Positions 41,893-50,656 of a DNA stretch of 64,000 nucleotides are shown piece by piece. The stretch lies in assembly GCA_963667195.1 (NCBI GenBank), contig OY762962.1, positions 1,984,001-2,048,000 on the forward strand. Reading direction: 5' to 3'. Every line of letters begins with the position of its first letter. Position 1 is the stretch's first letter. A model generated the notes under the pieces. That model was not told the origin of the DNA and ran no database searches. It saw only the letters and a list, made by a program, of their open reading frames with translations. The position numbers and the translations under genes were made by a program. Origin of the DNA: UBA7703 sp963667195 (GTDB lineage: Bacteria > Bacillota > Clostridia > Christensenellales > CAG-138).

Positions 41893-43353
41893 TTACCGGA
41901 TCTCCTGCGTATGGATCATCGCATCATAGAGCGCAACGAATTGTCTATGCCGCAGCTCGTTTTTATCCAAGATGTTCGGTTTGAAGATGTTCGAGAACTG
42001 GACGACTTGCCCGGCTACTGCGGCGTAGGTCGGATAGACGCCTGCCGATACCGCGCCAATCATAGCGGCTCCAAGCAGCGCTGCTTCTTTTTCCGCGGGC
42101 GTGCAAACAGGAATACCGGTGATATCGGCCTGCATTTGGCACCAGAGCGCAGATTTCGCGCCGCCGCCCGTTGCAAGAATTCGATCGATTTTTACGCCGC
42201 TCTTTCGAACGTGATCACAGTTTTTTCGCAATAGATGGCAGACGCCATCCATAACGGACAGCGCAAGATCGTAGCGATCATGCTTGCTGCGCAGGCCATA
42301 GAAAACACCGCAGGCATCCTGATCAAACTCCGGCCCGTTGCTGCCGACCAGATACGGTAAAAACAGCACGTCGCCGGGATAACGTGAGGCTGCTTCTCGA
42401 TCAATATCGGCATAGCTTACCTTGGGCATAAAGGTGTTCTTATACCATTCCAGACTGACGCCACCGCTCTCCGAGGCGGAAAGCATGACGTATCGATCTG
42501 GAAGAAAGCCGTAGTGCATCGGGATTCCCGTGTCCCGTCTGACCGGCGATGGGGCAAGCGTCGAAAGCCCCAGCACGGTTCCCGTGGAAAGGCTCAGTTG
42601 ACCTTCGCTCACGTTTCCTGTACCGATCATACCGCAAAAGTGATCCAAAGTGCCGTTGTTGATAAGCGTTTCTTCCGCCAGGCCCAGCTCTCGCGCCACG
42701 TTGGGAAGGAGCGTTCCAACCGTTTCGCAAGGCTCGGTGAGCTGCGGAAGCTGTGCTTCAAGCACCCCGAGAAACGCCAGCATCTCGCGCCAGTAGGATC
42801 GCGCATAGATATCAAAATAGAATGAAAATGTCGCAATAGAACAATCCGCAACGAGCCGCCCTGTGAGACGGTAGACGACGTAATCTTTCAGCAGTGCAAA
42901 GGTTGCAACCTTGGAGAACAGATCCGGCATATTTTTACGCAGCCAGAGGATCTTTGTCGCAGGCCAGGTGGACAGAGCCGCGGGCTGACCGGTATGCGCG
43001 TAACAGACATCCCGCGAAAACGCGGTTTCAAGCTCTCCGCACTCTACGGTGGAGCGTTCGTCCATCCAGGAGATGACGTTCATGAGCGGGCGCCCGTTTA
43101 CATCCAGCAGCAGAAGCGATTCCGCCTGGCCTGTGAGCGTGATACAGACGCGCTCTCCAGCGGTCGCGTTAGATGAAACCGAGCGAATGAGCTCAAACAC
43201 GCTAGAAAGATATACTTCTACATCAAACTCAACAAGACCATCCGCGCGAATATAGTCGACCGGTGCGCTTTGCATGGCGACGCAGCGCATGCGCGCGTCA
43301 TAAAGTGCGGCCTTCGTATTCGTGCTGCCCAAATCCACGGCTAAAAACAACAT
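41893..43353 (-). CDS. FGGY-family carbohydrate kinase
   Basis: 486 residues with the actin-like fold. The N-terminal phosphate motif is FLAVDLGSTNTKAALYD. The FGGY signature region is GLRSKHDRYDLALSVMDGV, and the adenosine motif is ATGGGAKSALWCQMQADI. It phosphorylates a sugar or polyol (xylulose, ribulose, glycerol, erythritol and others in the family); the substrate cannot be read. It is the third gene of a minus-strand unit deoR-MFS-kinase, 6 nt after the MFS gene. Confidence 0.9.
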   Translation of the reverse strand: MLFLAVDLGSTNTKAALYDARMRCVAMQSAPVDYIRADGLVEFDVEVYLSSVFELIRSVSSNATAGERVCITLTGQAESLLLLDVNGRPLMNVISWMDERSTVECGELETAFSRDVCYAHTGQPAALSTWPATKILWLRKNMPDLFSKVATFALLKDYVVYRLTGRLVADCSIATFSFYFDIYARSYWREMLAFLGVLEAQLPQLTEPCETVGTLLPNVARELGLAEETLINNGTLDHFCGMIGTGNVSEGQLSLSTGTVLGLSTLAPSPVRRDTGIPMHYGFLPDRYVMLSASESGGVSLEWYKNTFMPKVSYADIDREAASRYPGDVLFLPYLVGSNGPEFDQDACGVFYGLRSKHDRYDLALSVMDGVCHLLRKNCDHVRKSGVKIDRILATGGGAKSALWCQMQADITGIPVCTPAEKEAALLGAAMIGAVSAGVYPTYAAVAGQVVQFSNIFKPNILDKNELRHRQFVALYDAMIHTQEIR

Positions 43354-43359
43354 CCTACA

Positions 43360-44535
43360 TCATCCTTTGCATGCGAGATTTTGCTGGCGGAGCTTTGCCG
43401 TCAGGGAAAGCACTGCGGCAGCCGCCGCCGTAAACACAAGCAGCAGGAAAGCTGCCCGCAAGTTGAAAGAATCGGAGACCAACCCCATCAGCGCGGGGAA
43501 AACTGCTCCGCCAAGACCGCAACCCGCGCTCATGAGCCCTATCGTACCGCCGGAAGCGCTTGGGTTACGCGCTGCCGCAAGGTTCATCAAAATCGACCAG
43601 ACAGGGCCGAACGCAAAGCCGATCAGCGCGCAGGTGATGAAGGCTGGAATAGGCGCTTTGACAAGCGACAACGCAAGAAACAGCAGGGCGGATGCGCCGA
43701 GGCTGACGACAAGCAAACGCTCCGGCTTCACACGGAGCACGCCAAACAGCAGACGCGAGCATGCCATACTCGCCCAATAAGCGGAGATGGCATAGGCTCC
43801 GAACGAAACTGCGCCTAGCTCCAGAGAGAACAGCGACTCTGTAAAGTATCCGAACCCGTTTTCCAGCCCGACATAGAGCAGGATGGAAAAGAAGAACAGC
43901 GTAAACGGCAGGTCGCGAAATTGCTTGACCGGCAGCGCGCTGGCGTGTGACACTTCACCCTTTGGTGCCGAAGGGACTCGGCTAAAAAACAGCAGCACTG
44001 CGGAAAGCATTGTTCCGATGAGGCAAACATAGAACACCAATCGCCAGCTGCTTCCAAATGCTTTTGTGCAAACTTGCGTCAGTACGGGACTGATCACCGC
44101 ACCGAAGCTCAATGCACCCTGCGAGAAGTTCACCCAGCGCGCCCCGTCTTCACGTGAAATATCCGAAAGCGCAGCGGAGCCCGCTGTTTCGCAAACGCTA
44201 TAGCCCGCGCCGATCAGGAAAGCCCCCAACGCAAACGCAGCCACACAGCCGGAAAACGCCGCAAGCGCGCAGCCTAGCAGAAACACGCCGCAAAAGCAGA
44301 GCAAAACGATGCGCTTTCCCACGCGATCTGCAATATGGCCGAACACGAGCGGCATGATGATTACGCTGACGTACTGCGCGGCAACGAGCAGGCCGGAGCC
44401 GATTCCGTGCACGGCATAGTCTGTGGAGATGCTGCGCAGTGCAAACTGGAAGCCGCCCATCTCAAAACCGACGAAGAACATCAGCGCACAGAACGCGGGC
44501 AGAAACGCAGGCGCGCGCTTAGACGAGGCGGACAT
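43360..44535 (-). CDS. MFS transporter
   Basis: 391 residues with 12 predicted membrane segments and the MFS loop 2-3 motif GHIADRVGKRIVLL. A second, weaker loop motif is in the C-terminal half. Probably imports or exports the sugar handled by the neighbouring kinase. The start codon lies 17 nt inside the deoR-like gene, so the two are translationally coupled. Confidence 0.88.
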   Translation of the reverse strand: MSASSKRAPAFLPAFCALMFFVGFEMGGFQFALRSISTDYAVHGIGSGLLVAAQYVSVIIMPLVFGHIADRVGKRIVLLCFCGVFLLGCALAAFSGCVAAFALGAFLIGAGYSVCETAGSAALSDISREDGARWVNFSQGALSFGAVISPVLTQVCTKAFGSSWRLVFYVCLIGTMLSAVLLFFSRVPSAPKGEVSHASALPVKQFRDLPFTLFFFSILLYVGLENGFGYFTESLFSLELGAVSFGAYAISAYWASMACSRLLFGVLRVKPERLLVVSLGASALLFLALSLVKAPIPAFITCALIGFAFGPVWSILMNLAAARNPSASGGTIGLMSAGCGLGGAVFPALMGLVSDSFNLRAAFLLLVFTAAAAAVLSLTAKLRQQNLACKG

Positions 44536-45292
44536 CGACGCCTTCTTCCTGAATCCTTTGCGTCAAAACCCTGTCGGCTTCCCGATCGGTGATGAGCACC
44601 GTTCCGCGCGAAAGAGCGCTGATGAGCGAAAAACTTTCCCGACCCAACTTAGAGCTGTCCGCTACGATGGCGGCTGTCTGCGCCCGATCCATCATGATTC
44701 GGTCGATCACGCTTTCCTCCGCGTGATAGGTTGTGATTCCGGTGCCGGGGCTTATCCCGTCCACCGAGAGAATGGCCCAGTTTGCACGATACCGCGAGAT
44801 TTGATCCTTGACGTCCTCGCCATATGTAAAAGAATACTGCGCGTTGATGTCTCCGCCGAGCAGGATGACCCGGAAGGACGGAAGGCCGCCGAGTTCAACC
44901 GCAACGGAGATGGAGTTGGTCACAATATTCAGGTTTTTTCGCTGCTTGAGCTCGACCGCGGCAAAATATGTCGTTGTGCCGGAGTTGATAAAGAGGGTAT
45001 CCCCGTCGTGCACCAACGCGGCAGCCATGGCGGCTACGGCCTTCTTCTTCTCAATGTGCTCCTGTTTCCGGCGCTGGAACTCCATATTATAGTAGTTCTT
45101 CATCGCTTGGATGGCGCCGCCCTGCGTGCGCTCCAGATATCCGTCCTGCTCCAATGCATCCAGATCGCTGCGGATGGTGACGACGGTTGCGCCGAGCGCT
45201 TCGCTGAGTTGGGCGACGCGAACTTGTCCGTCTCGACGGAGAATCTCCAGTATCTTTTTTCTGCGTGTGTCGATCTTCAATTCCCCAGCCAT
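44519..45292 (-). CDS. DeoR-family sugar-responsive regulator
   Basis: 257 residues from ATG 45292 (GAGGAGG 8 nt upstream; an ATG at 45319 is less likely). The N-terminal helix-turn-helix has the DeoR signature (RRKKILEILRRDGQVRVAQLSEALGATVVTIRSDL). The C-terminal DeoRC sensor is NagB-like, with NSGTTTYFAAVEL and VADSSKLGRESFSLI. It usually represses its operon and is released by a phosphorylated sugar. It probably controls the MFS-kinase unit and possibly the divergent TIM/ABC genes. Confidence 0.92.
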   Translation of the reverse strand: MAGELKIDTRRKKILEILRRDGQVRVAQLSEALGATVVTIRSDLDALEQDGYLERTQGGAIQAMKNYYNMEFQRRKQEHIEKKKAVAAMAAALVHDGDTLFINSGTTTYFAAVELKQRKNLNIVTNSISVAVELGGLPSFRVILLGGDINAQYSFTYGEDVKDQISRYRANWAILSVDGISPGTGITTYHAEESVIDRIMMDRAQTAAIVADSSKLGRESFSLISALSRGTVLITDREADRVLTQRIQEEGVDVRLV

Positions 45293-45333
45293 AGCGATTG
45301 ACCTCCTCAAAAGAATCATCCTTCGTTTGCGTC

Positions 45334-45361
45334 ATTATAACATGACCTTGTGCGCGAACAA
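45334..45361 (-). promoter_or_regulatory. Promoter of the deoR-MFS-kinase unit
   Basis: Minus strand: TTGTTC (45356-45361), a 16-nt spacer and a consensus TATAAT (45334-45339). It lies between the SIS gene stop and the deoR-like start, so deoR-MFS-kinase can be transcribed apart from the SIS gene. Confidence 0.7.
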
Positions 45362-45374
45362 ACGGGTTGCATTG

Positions 45375-45980
45375 TTACGGTTTTGCGTGATTGAGTCGCG
45401 CGCCAACCGCGCCGCCGGGGTGAATCACGGCGAACTGCTCGCTCTGATAATCTGTTTCTACGATGAGCGCGGCTTGAAGCGCGTCAAAGAGCACAGAGAG
45501 CACCGTAAAGCTCGTTGTGCCTTGCATATTAAAGCGATCCACCTCTTTTGTAACCAGCATCCGGAGGACGATATCCGCGCCCGTTGCGAGTGGTGACTGT
45601 TCGTCTTCCGTAACGGCGATGATGATGACGCCCTTTTCCTTGCAGATGGAAAGGATCGGTATCAACTCTGCCGTCTTACCGCCGCGGGAGGCGAGCAGCA
45701 TGACATCCCCGCGCTGCAGGAAGCCCGTTGCCCCGTGGACTGCTTCCGCAGGAGAGATGAAACGCGCGGGGCGTTCAATGCAACACATCAGGTGGGCAAA
45801 ATGCTGACAGCAGATGCCGGAGTGCCCGCAGCCGCTTGCTGCAATACGAGGAGCGCTCTTGAGAACGTTTACCGCGCGAAGGAACTCTTCACGCGAAATG
45901 CCGCTGAACGCATGCATGACGGCATCCGATTCGATTCGATAGGCTTCTTCCGCTGCGCTCCAGACCTGTTCGCTAAGCAT
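45375..45980 (-). CDS. SIS-domain phosphosugar isomerase-like protein
   Basis: 201 residues from ATG 45980, for which GGAGG lies 8 nt upstream; ATG 45986 is two codons earlier. One SIS domain: SGCGHSGICCQHFAHLM, then LQRGDVMLLASRGGKTAELI and a CKEKGVIIIAVTEDEQSPLATGAD block. The layout resembles KdsD/GutQ or phospho-hexuloisomerase cores without CBS domains. Such proteins isomerise or bind phosphorylated ketoses and aldoses. The catalytic role here is inferred from the surrounding kinase and isomerase genes. Confidence 0.85.
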   Translation of the reverse strand: MLSEQVWSAAEEAYRIESDAVMHAFSGISREEFLRAVNVLKSAPRIAASGCGHSGICCQHFAHLMCCIERPARFISPAEAVHGATGFLQRGDVMLLASRGGKTAELIPILSICKEKGVIIIAVTEDEQSPLATGADIVLRMLVTKEVDRFNMQGTTSFTVLSVLFDALQAALIVETDYQSEQFAVIHPGGAVGARLNHAKP

Positions 45981-46144
45981 ATCCATTACCTCCAAAGTTC
46001 GATATCGAAAAACGATCATGCGGCGATCTGCCGGATGATGCGCCTGCGATTTGGTCTTTATCGTCAAAAGAAAATGATATTATCCAATAACAGTATAAAA
46101 ACATCCTAGTAAGAAATCAATAGACAAAATAGAAGAAAATAATA

Positions 46145-46173
46145 TTGACTAAATAGAAAGCTGAGTGTAATCT
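46145..46173 (+). promoter_or_regulatory. Promoter of the TIM-like/YjbQ genes
   Basis: TTGACT (46145-46150), a 17-nt spacer and TAATCT (46168-46173). Two imperfect copies of GACWAAATAGAA lie at 46123 and 46147, 24 nt apart, the second overlapping the -35, and could bind a regulator. Transcription would begin about 20 nt before the start codon. Confidence 0.65.
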
Positions 46174-46198
46174 AAAGGCGTTCGAATCAGACGCGTGA

Positions 46199-46954
46199 AT
46201 GCGGCTGCTCGAAGACTACCCGTTCTGGGAAAGGAGCGATCAGATTTTGCTGGATGGATTTCACCTAAAACCGCCTTTTTTTGAGATTGGTCCGAAATCA
46301 TATCTCTATGGAGACGACGTAATCGCACTTGCGCTCGCGGCGGACGCAGCCTCCAAGAAATACGATGTGGATATCATCTTTACGACGCCGCTTGTAGAGC
46401 TGCGCCGGGTAGCGGAAGCGACAGAGCGTATTTTTGTTTTCGCACCGCATATGGACCCGATCCTTCCGGGCAGAGGGCTTGCGGATACCTTGCCGGAGTC
46501 GCTTGTTGCGGCGGGGGCAAAGGGCGTCATGCTCAACCATTGCGAGAAACCGCTTTCGCTTTCCGCGCTCGCGCAGACCATACGCCGCGCGGACGAAGTC
46601 GGTCTTGCGACTATTGTCTGCACGGATACCGCGGCGGAATCCGCGGCGGTTGCAAAGCTCCGGCCAAACATCATCGTCGCTGAACCGACGGGGCTGATCG
46701 GCACAGGACAGGCGAGCGACATGGAATATGTCTCCGCCGCGATACGTGCGGTCAAAGATGTAGATCCCGATATTTTCGTGCTGCAGGGCGCCGGCATCAG
46801 CAGCGGCGAGGATGTTTATCACGTGATCCGCGCGGGCGCAGAGGCGACCGGCTCTTCCAGCGGCGTTGTGAAGGCGAAGAACAGGGCCGCGATGGTGGAT
46901 GAGATGATCTTAGCCGTTCGCAGCGCTTGGGATGACCGCGTTGCGGGACGCTGA
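46199..46954 (+). CDS. Triosephosphate-isomerase-like protein (archaeal-type TIM barrel)
   Basis: 251 residues. Motifs of the short archaeal-type TIM group: FFEIGPKSYLYGDDV, DIIFTTPLVELRRV, GAKGVMLNHCEKPL (where the electrophilic His is expected), TIVCTDT, the catalytic Glu in IIVAEPTGLIGTG, and the phosphate-binding GAGISSGEDV and SSGVVKAK. Family members include enzymes for three- and four-carbon sugar phosphates such as erythrulose phosphates. The position in a sugar operon favours such a side role over glycolysis. No strong ribosome binding site precedes the ATG; the short leader suggests weak or leaderless-like initiation. Confidence 0.82.
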   Translation: MRLLEDYPFWERSDQILLDGFHLKPPFFEIGPKSYLYGDDVIALALAADAASKKYDVDIIFTTPLVELRRVAEATERIFVFAPHMDPILPGRGLADTLPESLVAAGAKGVMLNHCEKPLSLSALAQTIRRADEVGLATIVCTDTAAESAAVAKLRPNIIVAEPTGLIGTGQASDMEYVSAAIRAVKDVDPDIFVLQGAGISSGEDVYHVIRAGAEATGSSSGVVKAKNRAAMVDEMILAVRSAWDDRVAGR

Positions 46955-47054
46955 CGTGCGGGCTGAAAATCTGAATCGTTTAATTTGTTGCAGCCGACCA
47001 TATCGACTGTGACGGATCAGTATGCATAAAAAATAACTACAGGAGGATCGTTTT

Positions 47055-47675
47055 ATGGAATTTAAAGTGGTTCAAAAGGAGATTGAGCTCCAGTCACGCG
47101 GCTGGATTCCCACGTTTCATGATATCTCCAAAGAGGTGGTAGAGATCGTTACCGCGTCCGGCGTGAAAAACGGAACATGCGCAATCGTTTCCCATCACAC
47201 GACTTGTTCGGTTATGATTCAGGAGTGCTCGCATGATCTAGATTCGTTTGATCTGGAGTTTTTGCAACACGATCTATTAGATATTATGCGCAAAATGATT
47301 CCTGATTTCGCGGAAGAGAATCAGTATCGCCATCCCGGACCTGTGCATGCGCAGTTTGGCCGCGCTTGCGGTGAACCCGGAAACTATACCAGCATGAACA
47401 CGGACGGACACCTGAGAAGCGTGTTCTTTGGCCGCAGTGAAACGGTAACGATCAAGGACGGCAAACTCGACGCAGGCGAATTTGCGCATATATACTTCGT
47501 CGACTGGGACCATGTCCGCGCCCGTCATCGTCAGGTGAACCTCACCATTATGGGCACGGCGGAGGACGTTGGAAGCCGCAAGTACGCAAACGGTGAAACG
47601 ATCAATACGCTTAGAAAGTTTACGGAAGAAGAGAAGTCAAATATGCGCGAGTTCACACTCCAACAGGAGCGCTGA
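47055..47675 (+). CDS. YjbQ/UPF0047 family protein
   Basis: 206 residues, GGAGG 9 nt upstream. Family signature: SHHTTCSVMIQE near residue 46 and HxxN-type blocks, with the C-terminal GxGQQI-like segment replaced by HIYFVDWDHVRARHRQVNLTIMGT. Conserved His/Cys/Glu suggest a metal site. Weak thiamine-phosphate synthase activity has been reported for E. coli YjbQ, but the real role is unclear. It follows the TIM-like gene by 100 nt, ends in a strong terminator and is thus in a two-gene unit with it. Confidence 0.82.
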   Translation: MEFKVVQKEIELQSRGWIPTFHDISKEVVEIVTASGVKNGTCAIVSHHTTCSVMIQECSHDLDSFDLEFLQHDLLDIMRKMIPDFAEENQYRHPGPVHAQFGRACGEPGNYTSMNTDGHLRSVFFGRSETVTIKDGKLDAGEFAHIYFVDWDHVRARHRQVNLTIMGTAEDVGSRKYANGETINTLRKFTEEEKSNMREFTLQQER

Positions 47676-47714
47676 ACAATTTCAAATTGCGTTAATTTGC
47701 AAAAACAGCTGCAA

Positions 47715-47749
47715 CGAGGCGAATGGAATACAGCCATTCGCCTCGTTTT
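47715..47749 (+). terminator. Terminator after the YjbQ-like gene
   Basis: A perfect 12-bp stem (CGAGGCGAATGG 47715-47726 / CCATTCGCCTCG 47734-47745), 7-nt loop, then TTTT. Confidence 0.88.
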
Positions 47750-47783
47750 ATGCGCGCGCTTGTTCAAATGGTCTCCGAAAATA

Positions 47784-47879
47784 GTTTCGTGAATATTCGT
47801 TGACGAGTGTCAGATTCACGGTTATATTGGCAGTGTTAAGCAAGCAATCACCGAAAAAAGTTTCGAATAAGTGCGAAAC
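47784..47879 (+). promoter_or_regulatory. Promoter and inverted repeats upstream of the Rbs-type transporter
   Basis: TTGACG (47800-47805), a 17-nt spacer and TATATT (47823-47828) form a near-consensus promoter. CGTGAAT (47788-47794) and ATTCACG (47814-47820) are an inverted repeat spanning the -35. Downstream, GTTTCG (47860-47865) and CGAAAC (47874-47879) form a second one. AGTTTCG occurs in both places. The LacI-type protein encoded at 51885 is the obvious candidate binder. The leader to the first ATG is about 225 nt and holds no gene. Confidence 0.6.
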
Positions 47880-48059
47880 AAAGCGCCTACAAGCAGAAAC
47901 TTCTTTTACGCAAAGAGGCAGTTCAAGTCCATTCAACCAGAAAAACAAACGAAATTCGCTTTATTGATCAAATCAAGAAAATCTCCGAAGATCAAACGAT
48001 ACTTTTGAAAACAATCGAAACAAATGCATGATGGAAATACTTGGAGGATATGTCAACCA

Positions 48060-49052
48060 ATGGAACGTAAAAACATCTTCAGGCAACTGCTAGAAAAATT
48101 CATCGATGTTCGCGAAGCGGGCGTACTGATGCCGCTGATTCTGGCGATCATCTTGTTCTCCGCCAACAGCGACAAGTTTTTGACCATGAGTAACATGACC
48201 AACGTCATGCGGACTGCGGCTTTTACGATGATCGTATCCATCGGTCAGGCATTTCTGATCATTGCGGGTAGCTGGGATATTTCCGTTGGCGCCGTTTTCT
48301 CCGTTGGCGGCGTTGCGGCCGCGGCGCTTATGAGCTATTACAATTTCCCGATCTGGCTTGCGGTGCTCATTGCCCTAGTCATCGGCGGAATCTTCGGCGT
48401 GTTCAACGGCTTTCTGGTGCAGAAGATCAAACTTCCTCCGTTCATCGCCACAATGGGAACTATGTATGCGGCACGCGGCCTCTGCACTGGCTACACCAAA
48501 GGCGTTTCGGTCTATCCGCTTCCCGAGCAGTTCCTCGGGGTTGGCCAAAAGGGTATTCCGATCGGGAACTATGAACTGCCTTATGTCATCGTCATTGCGA
48601 TTCTCATGGCGATTGTTGCGGGATTTATCCTGCGATACACGGCATATGGCCGCAAACTCTATGCAGCAGGTGGAAACGGTGAGGCGGCGCGTCTTGCGGG
48701 TATTCCGACCGTACGGGTGCGGTTCTCGGCCTTTGTGTTGATCGGCGTCCTGGCAGCATTTGCCGGTGTTCTGATGACCAGCCGCGTAGGAAGCGCGCAA
48801 CCCAACATCGGTTCGGGGTTCGAGATGACGGTTGTTGCGGCGTGCGTCATTGGTGGCATCAGCATGGACGGCGGCGCAGGCTCTATCCTGGGCGTCGTCA
48901 TGGGCAGCTTCTTCATGGCGATGATCAGCAACGGAATGACGCTGATCAAAATCGACGCTTATTGGCAGCAACTCGTGATTGGCCTCGTGTTGATCTTCGC
49001 CTGCTCACTGGAGTATCTCAGAAACCGCATCCGTGCCAGCCTAAACCGATAG
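48060..49052 (+). CDS. Rbs-type sugar ABC transporter permease
   Basis: 330 residues from ATG 48060 (GGAGG 13 nt upstream; an in-frame ATG at 48024 would bury that site). Eight to ten membrane segments are predicted. Motifs typical of the RbsC/XylH group: GSWDISVGAVFSVGG, KLPPFIATMGTMYAARG, NGEAARLAGIPTVRVRFSAF and GFEMTVVAACVIGG. It forms the homodimeric channel for a pentose- or tetrose-size sugar delivered by the lipoprotein encoded at 50657. Confidence 0.92.
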   Translation: MERKNIFRQLLEKFIDVREAGVLMPLILAIILFSANSDKFLTMSNMTNVMRTAAFTMIVSIGQAFLIIAGSWDISVGAVFSVGGVAAAALMSYYNFPIWLAVLIALVIGGIFGVFNGFLVQKIKLPPFIATMGTMYAARGLCTGYTKGVSVYPLPEQFLGVGQKGIPIGNYELPYVIVIAILMAIVAGFILRYTAYGRKLYAAGGNGEAARLAGIPTVRVRFSAFVLIGVLAAFAGVLMTSRVGSAQPNIGSGFEMTVVAACVIGGISMDGGAGSILGVVMGSFFMAMISNGMTLIKIDAYWQQLVIGLVLIFACSLEYLRNRIRASLNR

Positions 49053-49064
49053 GAAGTGTTGCAT

Positions 49065-50582
49065 ATGAGTAAGACGGTTCTGGAAATGAAGGAGGTCACC
49101 AAGTCTTTTGGTGCGACCAAAGCGCTCAAGCAGGTTTCGATTGATTTGCGTGACCATGAAATCCTTGCTATTTGCGGTGAGAACGGGGCAGGGAAATCGA
49201 CACTTATGAAAGTGCTCAGCGGCAGCTACGAGCATGGCAGCTATGAAGGTGAAATCTACATTGACGGCAAGCCCTGCGTTTTTAAAACGCCTGCGGATGC
49301 TTCTGCTGCCGGAATTGAAATGATCTATCAGGAGATCAGTGTACATCTCGATCTCTCGGTTGCAGAAAATATCTTTCTGGGTCGTATCCCGCTTCAGGCA
49401 GGTCTTGTTCAATGGAAACGCATGCACGAAGAAGCAAAGATGTATGCCGAGATGGTTGGTTTGAAAGTACCGGTGACAACACATCTGCGTGATTTGAGTG
49501 CGTCGCAGTGCCAAATGGTCTCCATTGCCCGTGCTTTAAGCCGCAACCCGAAGATACTTGTGCTGGATGAACCGACTTCACCGCTGACCGACGGCGAGGT
49601 GGAGGATCTCTTCAAGATTCTCAACCGGCTTCGGGATAACGGGATCTCGTGCATCTACATCAGCCACAAGATTAAGGAAATCAAGCAGTTGGCGGATCGT
49701 GTCTGCATCATGCGCGACGGCATGCATGTTTGGACAAAGGCTGCATCCGAACTCAGTACGGAAGAAATCGTCGAGGCCATGGTGAACCGGAAAATCGGAA
49801 ATCTCTATCCGAAGGAGCCTGTTGCGCTGGGCGAAACCGTGTTCTCCGTCAAGAATCTTCGCGTCAAACACCCATACAACCGGAAAAAATACATTGTGAA
49901 CGGCATTGATTTTGACGTCCGCAGAGGTGAAATTCTTGGACTGGTTGGTTTGGTCGGCTCCGGCAGAAGTGAAACCGTCAACGCGATTTTCGGCGCAATC
50001 GATGGCAACTACGATGAGCTTTGCATCGAAGGTAAAAAGACGCGGATTTCCGATCCGCAGGATGCAATTCGAAAAGGGCTGGCTCTTTTGAGCGAAGACC
50101 GCAAGGTAAACGGATTTATTCCAACGCTGAATCTTGCGCGAAATATTACGCTTGCCCGGTTGGACAAGGTGTTCCGAAAAGGAATACTGGATCATGAAAC
50201 GGAGCAGGCGATCGGGCGGGAGTATATTGACCGCTTAAGCATCAAGGCCAACAGTGAACGCGATATGGTAACGAGCCTATCCGGCGGAAATCAACAGAAA
50301 GTTGTGCTAGCCAAATGGCTTCTTGCAGAACCGAAAGTGCTGTTTCTGGACGAACCGACACGCGGAATCGACGTCGGCGCCAAGGCACAGATCTATCAGA
50401 TCATGACACAACTGGTGCGTCAGGGGATGGCAATCGTTATGATTTCTTCGGAATTGACGGAGTTGGTCGGGATGTGCGATCGATATCTTCTGCTCGCAGA
50501 CGGCAAAATATGTGCGGAGCTTGGCCGCGAGGATGCGGACGAGGAGAAATTCCTCCGCATCTGCTCCGGCAGCAAATCATAA
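49065..50582 (+). CDS. Rbs/Xyl-type sugar ABC transporter ATP-binding protein
   Basis: 505 residues from ATG 49065, with two ABC domains. Domain 1: Walker A GENGAGKST, signature near LSASQCQMV (altered), Walker B ILVLDEP, H-loop SHKIKEI. Domain 2 from about residue 260: Walker A region GLVGSGRSE (Lys replaced by Arg, as is normal for RbsA-type second domains), signature LSGGNQQK, VLFLDEPTRGIDV, and SSELTEL instead of an H-loop His. This asymmetric pattern is standard for the RbsA family. It is 12 nt downstream of the permease. Confidence 0.93.
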   Translation: MSKTVLEMKEVTKSFGATKALKQVSIDLRDHEILAICGENGAGKSTLMKVLSGSYEHGSYEGEIYIDGKPCVFKTPADASAAGIEMIYQEISVHLDLSVAENIFLGRIPLQAGLVQWKRMHEEAKMYAEMVGLKVPVTTHLRDLSASQCQMVSIARALSRNPKILVLDEPTSPLTDGEVEDLFKILNRLRDNGISCIYISHKIKEIKQLADRVCIMRDGMHVWTKAASELSTEEIVEAMVNRKIGNLYPKEPVALGETVFSVKNLRVKHPYNRKKYIVNGIDFDVRRGEILGLVGLVGSGRSETVNAIFGAIDGNYDELCIEGKKTRISDPQDAIRKGLALLSEDRKVNGFIPTLNLARNITLARLDKVFRKGILDHETEQAIGREYIDRLSIKANSERDMVTSLSGGNQQKVVLAKWLLAEPKVLFLDEPTRGIDVGAKAQIYQIMTQLVRQGMAIVMISSELTELVGMCDRYLLLADGKICAELGREDADEEKFLRICSGSKS

Positions 50583-50656
50583 ACAAAGTCTTTATTTAGG
50601 TTGCTCATGCTCTCCCGGGGGGCATTGACATCAATAAAACAGGAGGAAACATCCAG

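Noticed and set aside
49065..50582. Defective ATPase because the second Walker A reads GLVGSGRSE
   Set aside because: Arg in place of Lys in the second domain is normal for the RbsA/XylG family, unlike the PstB2 case.
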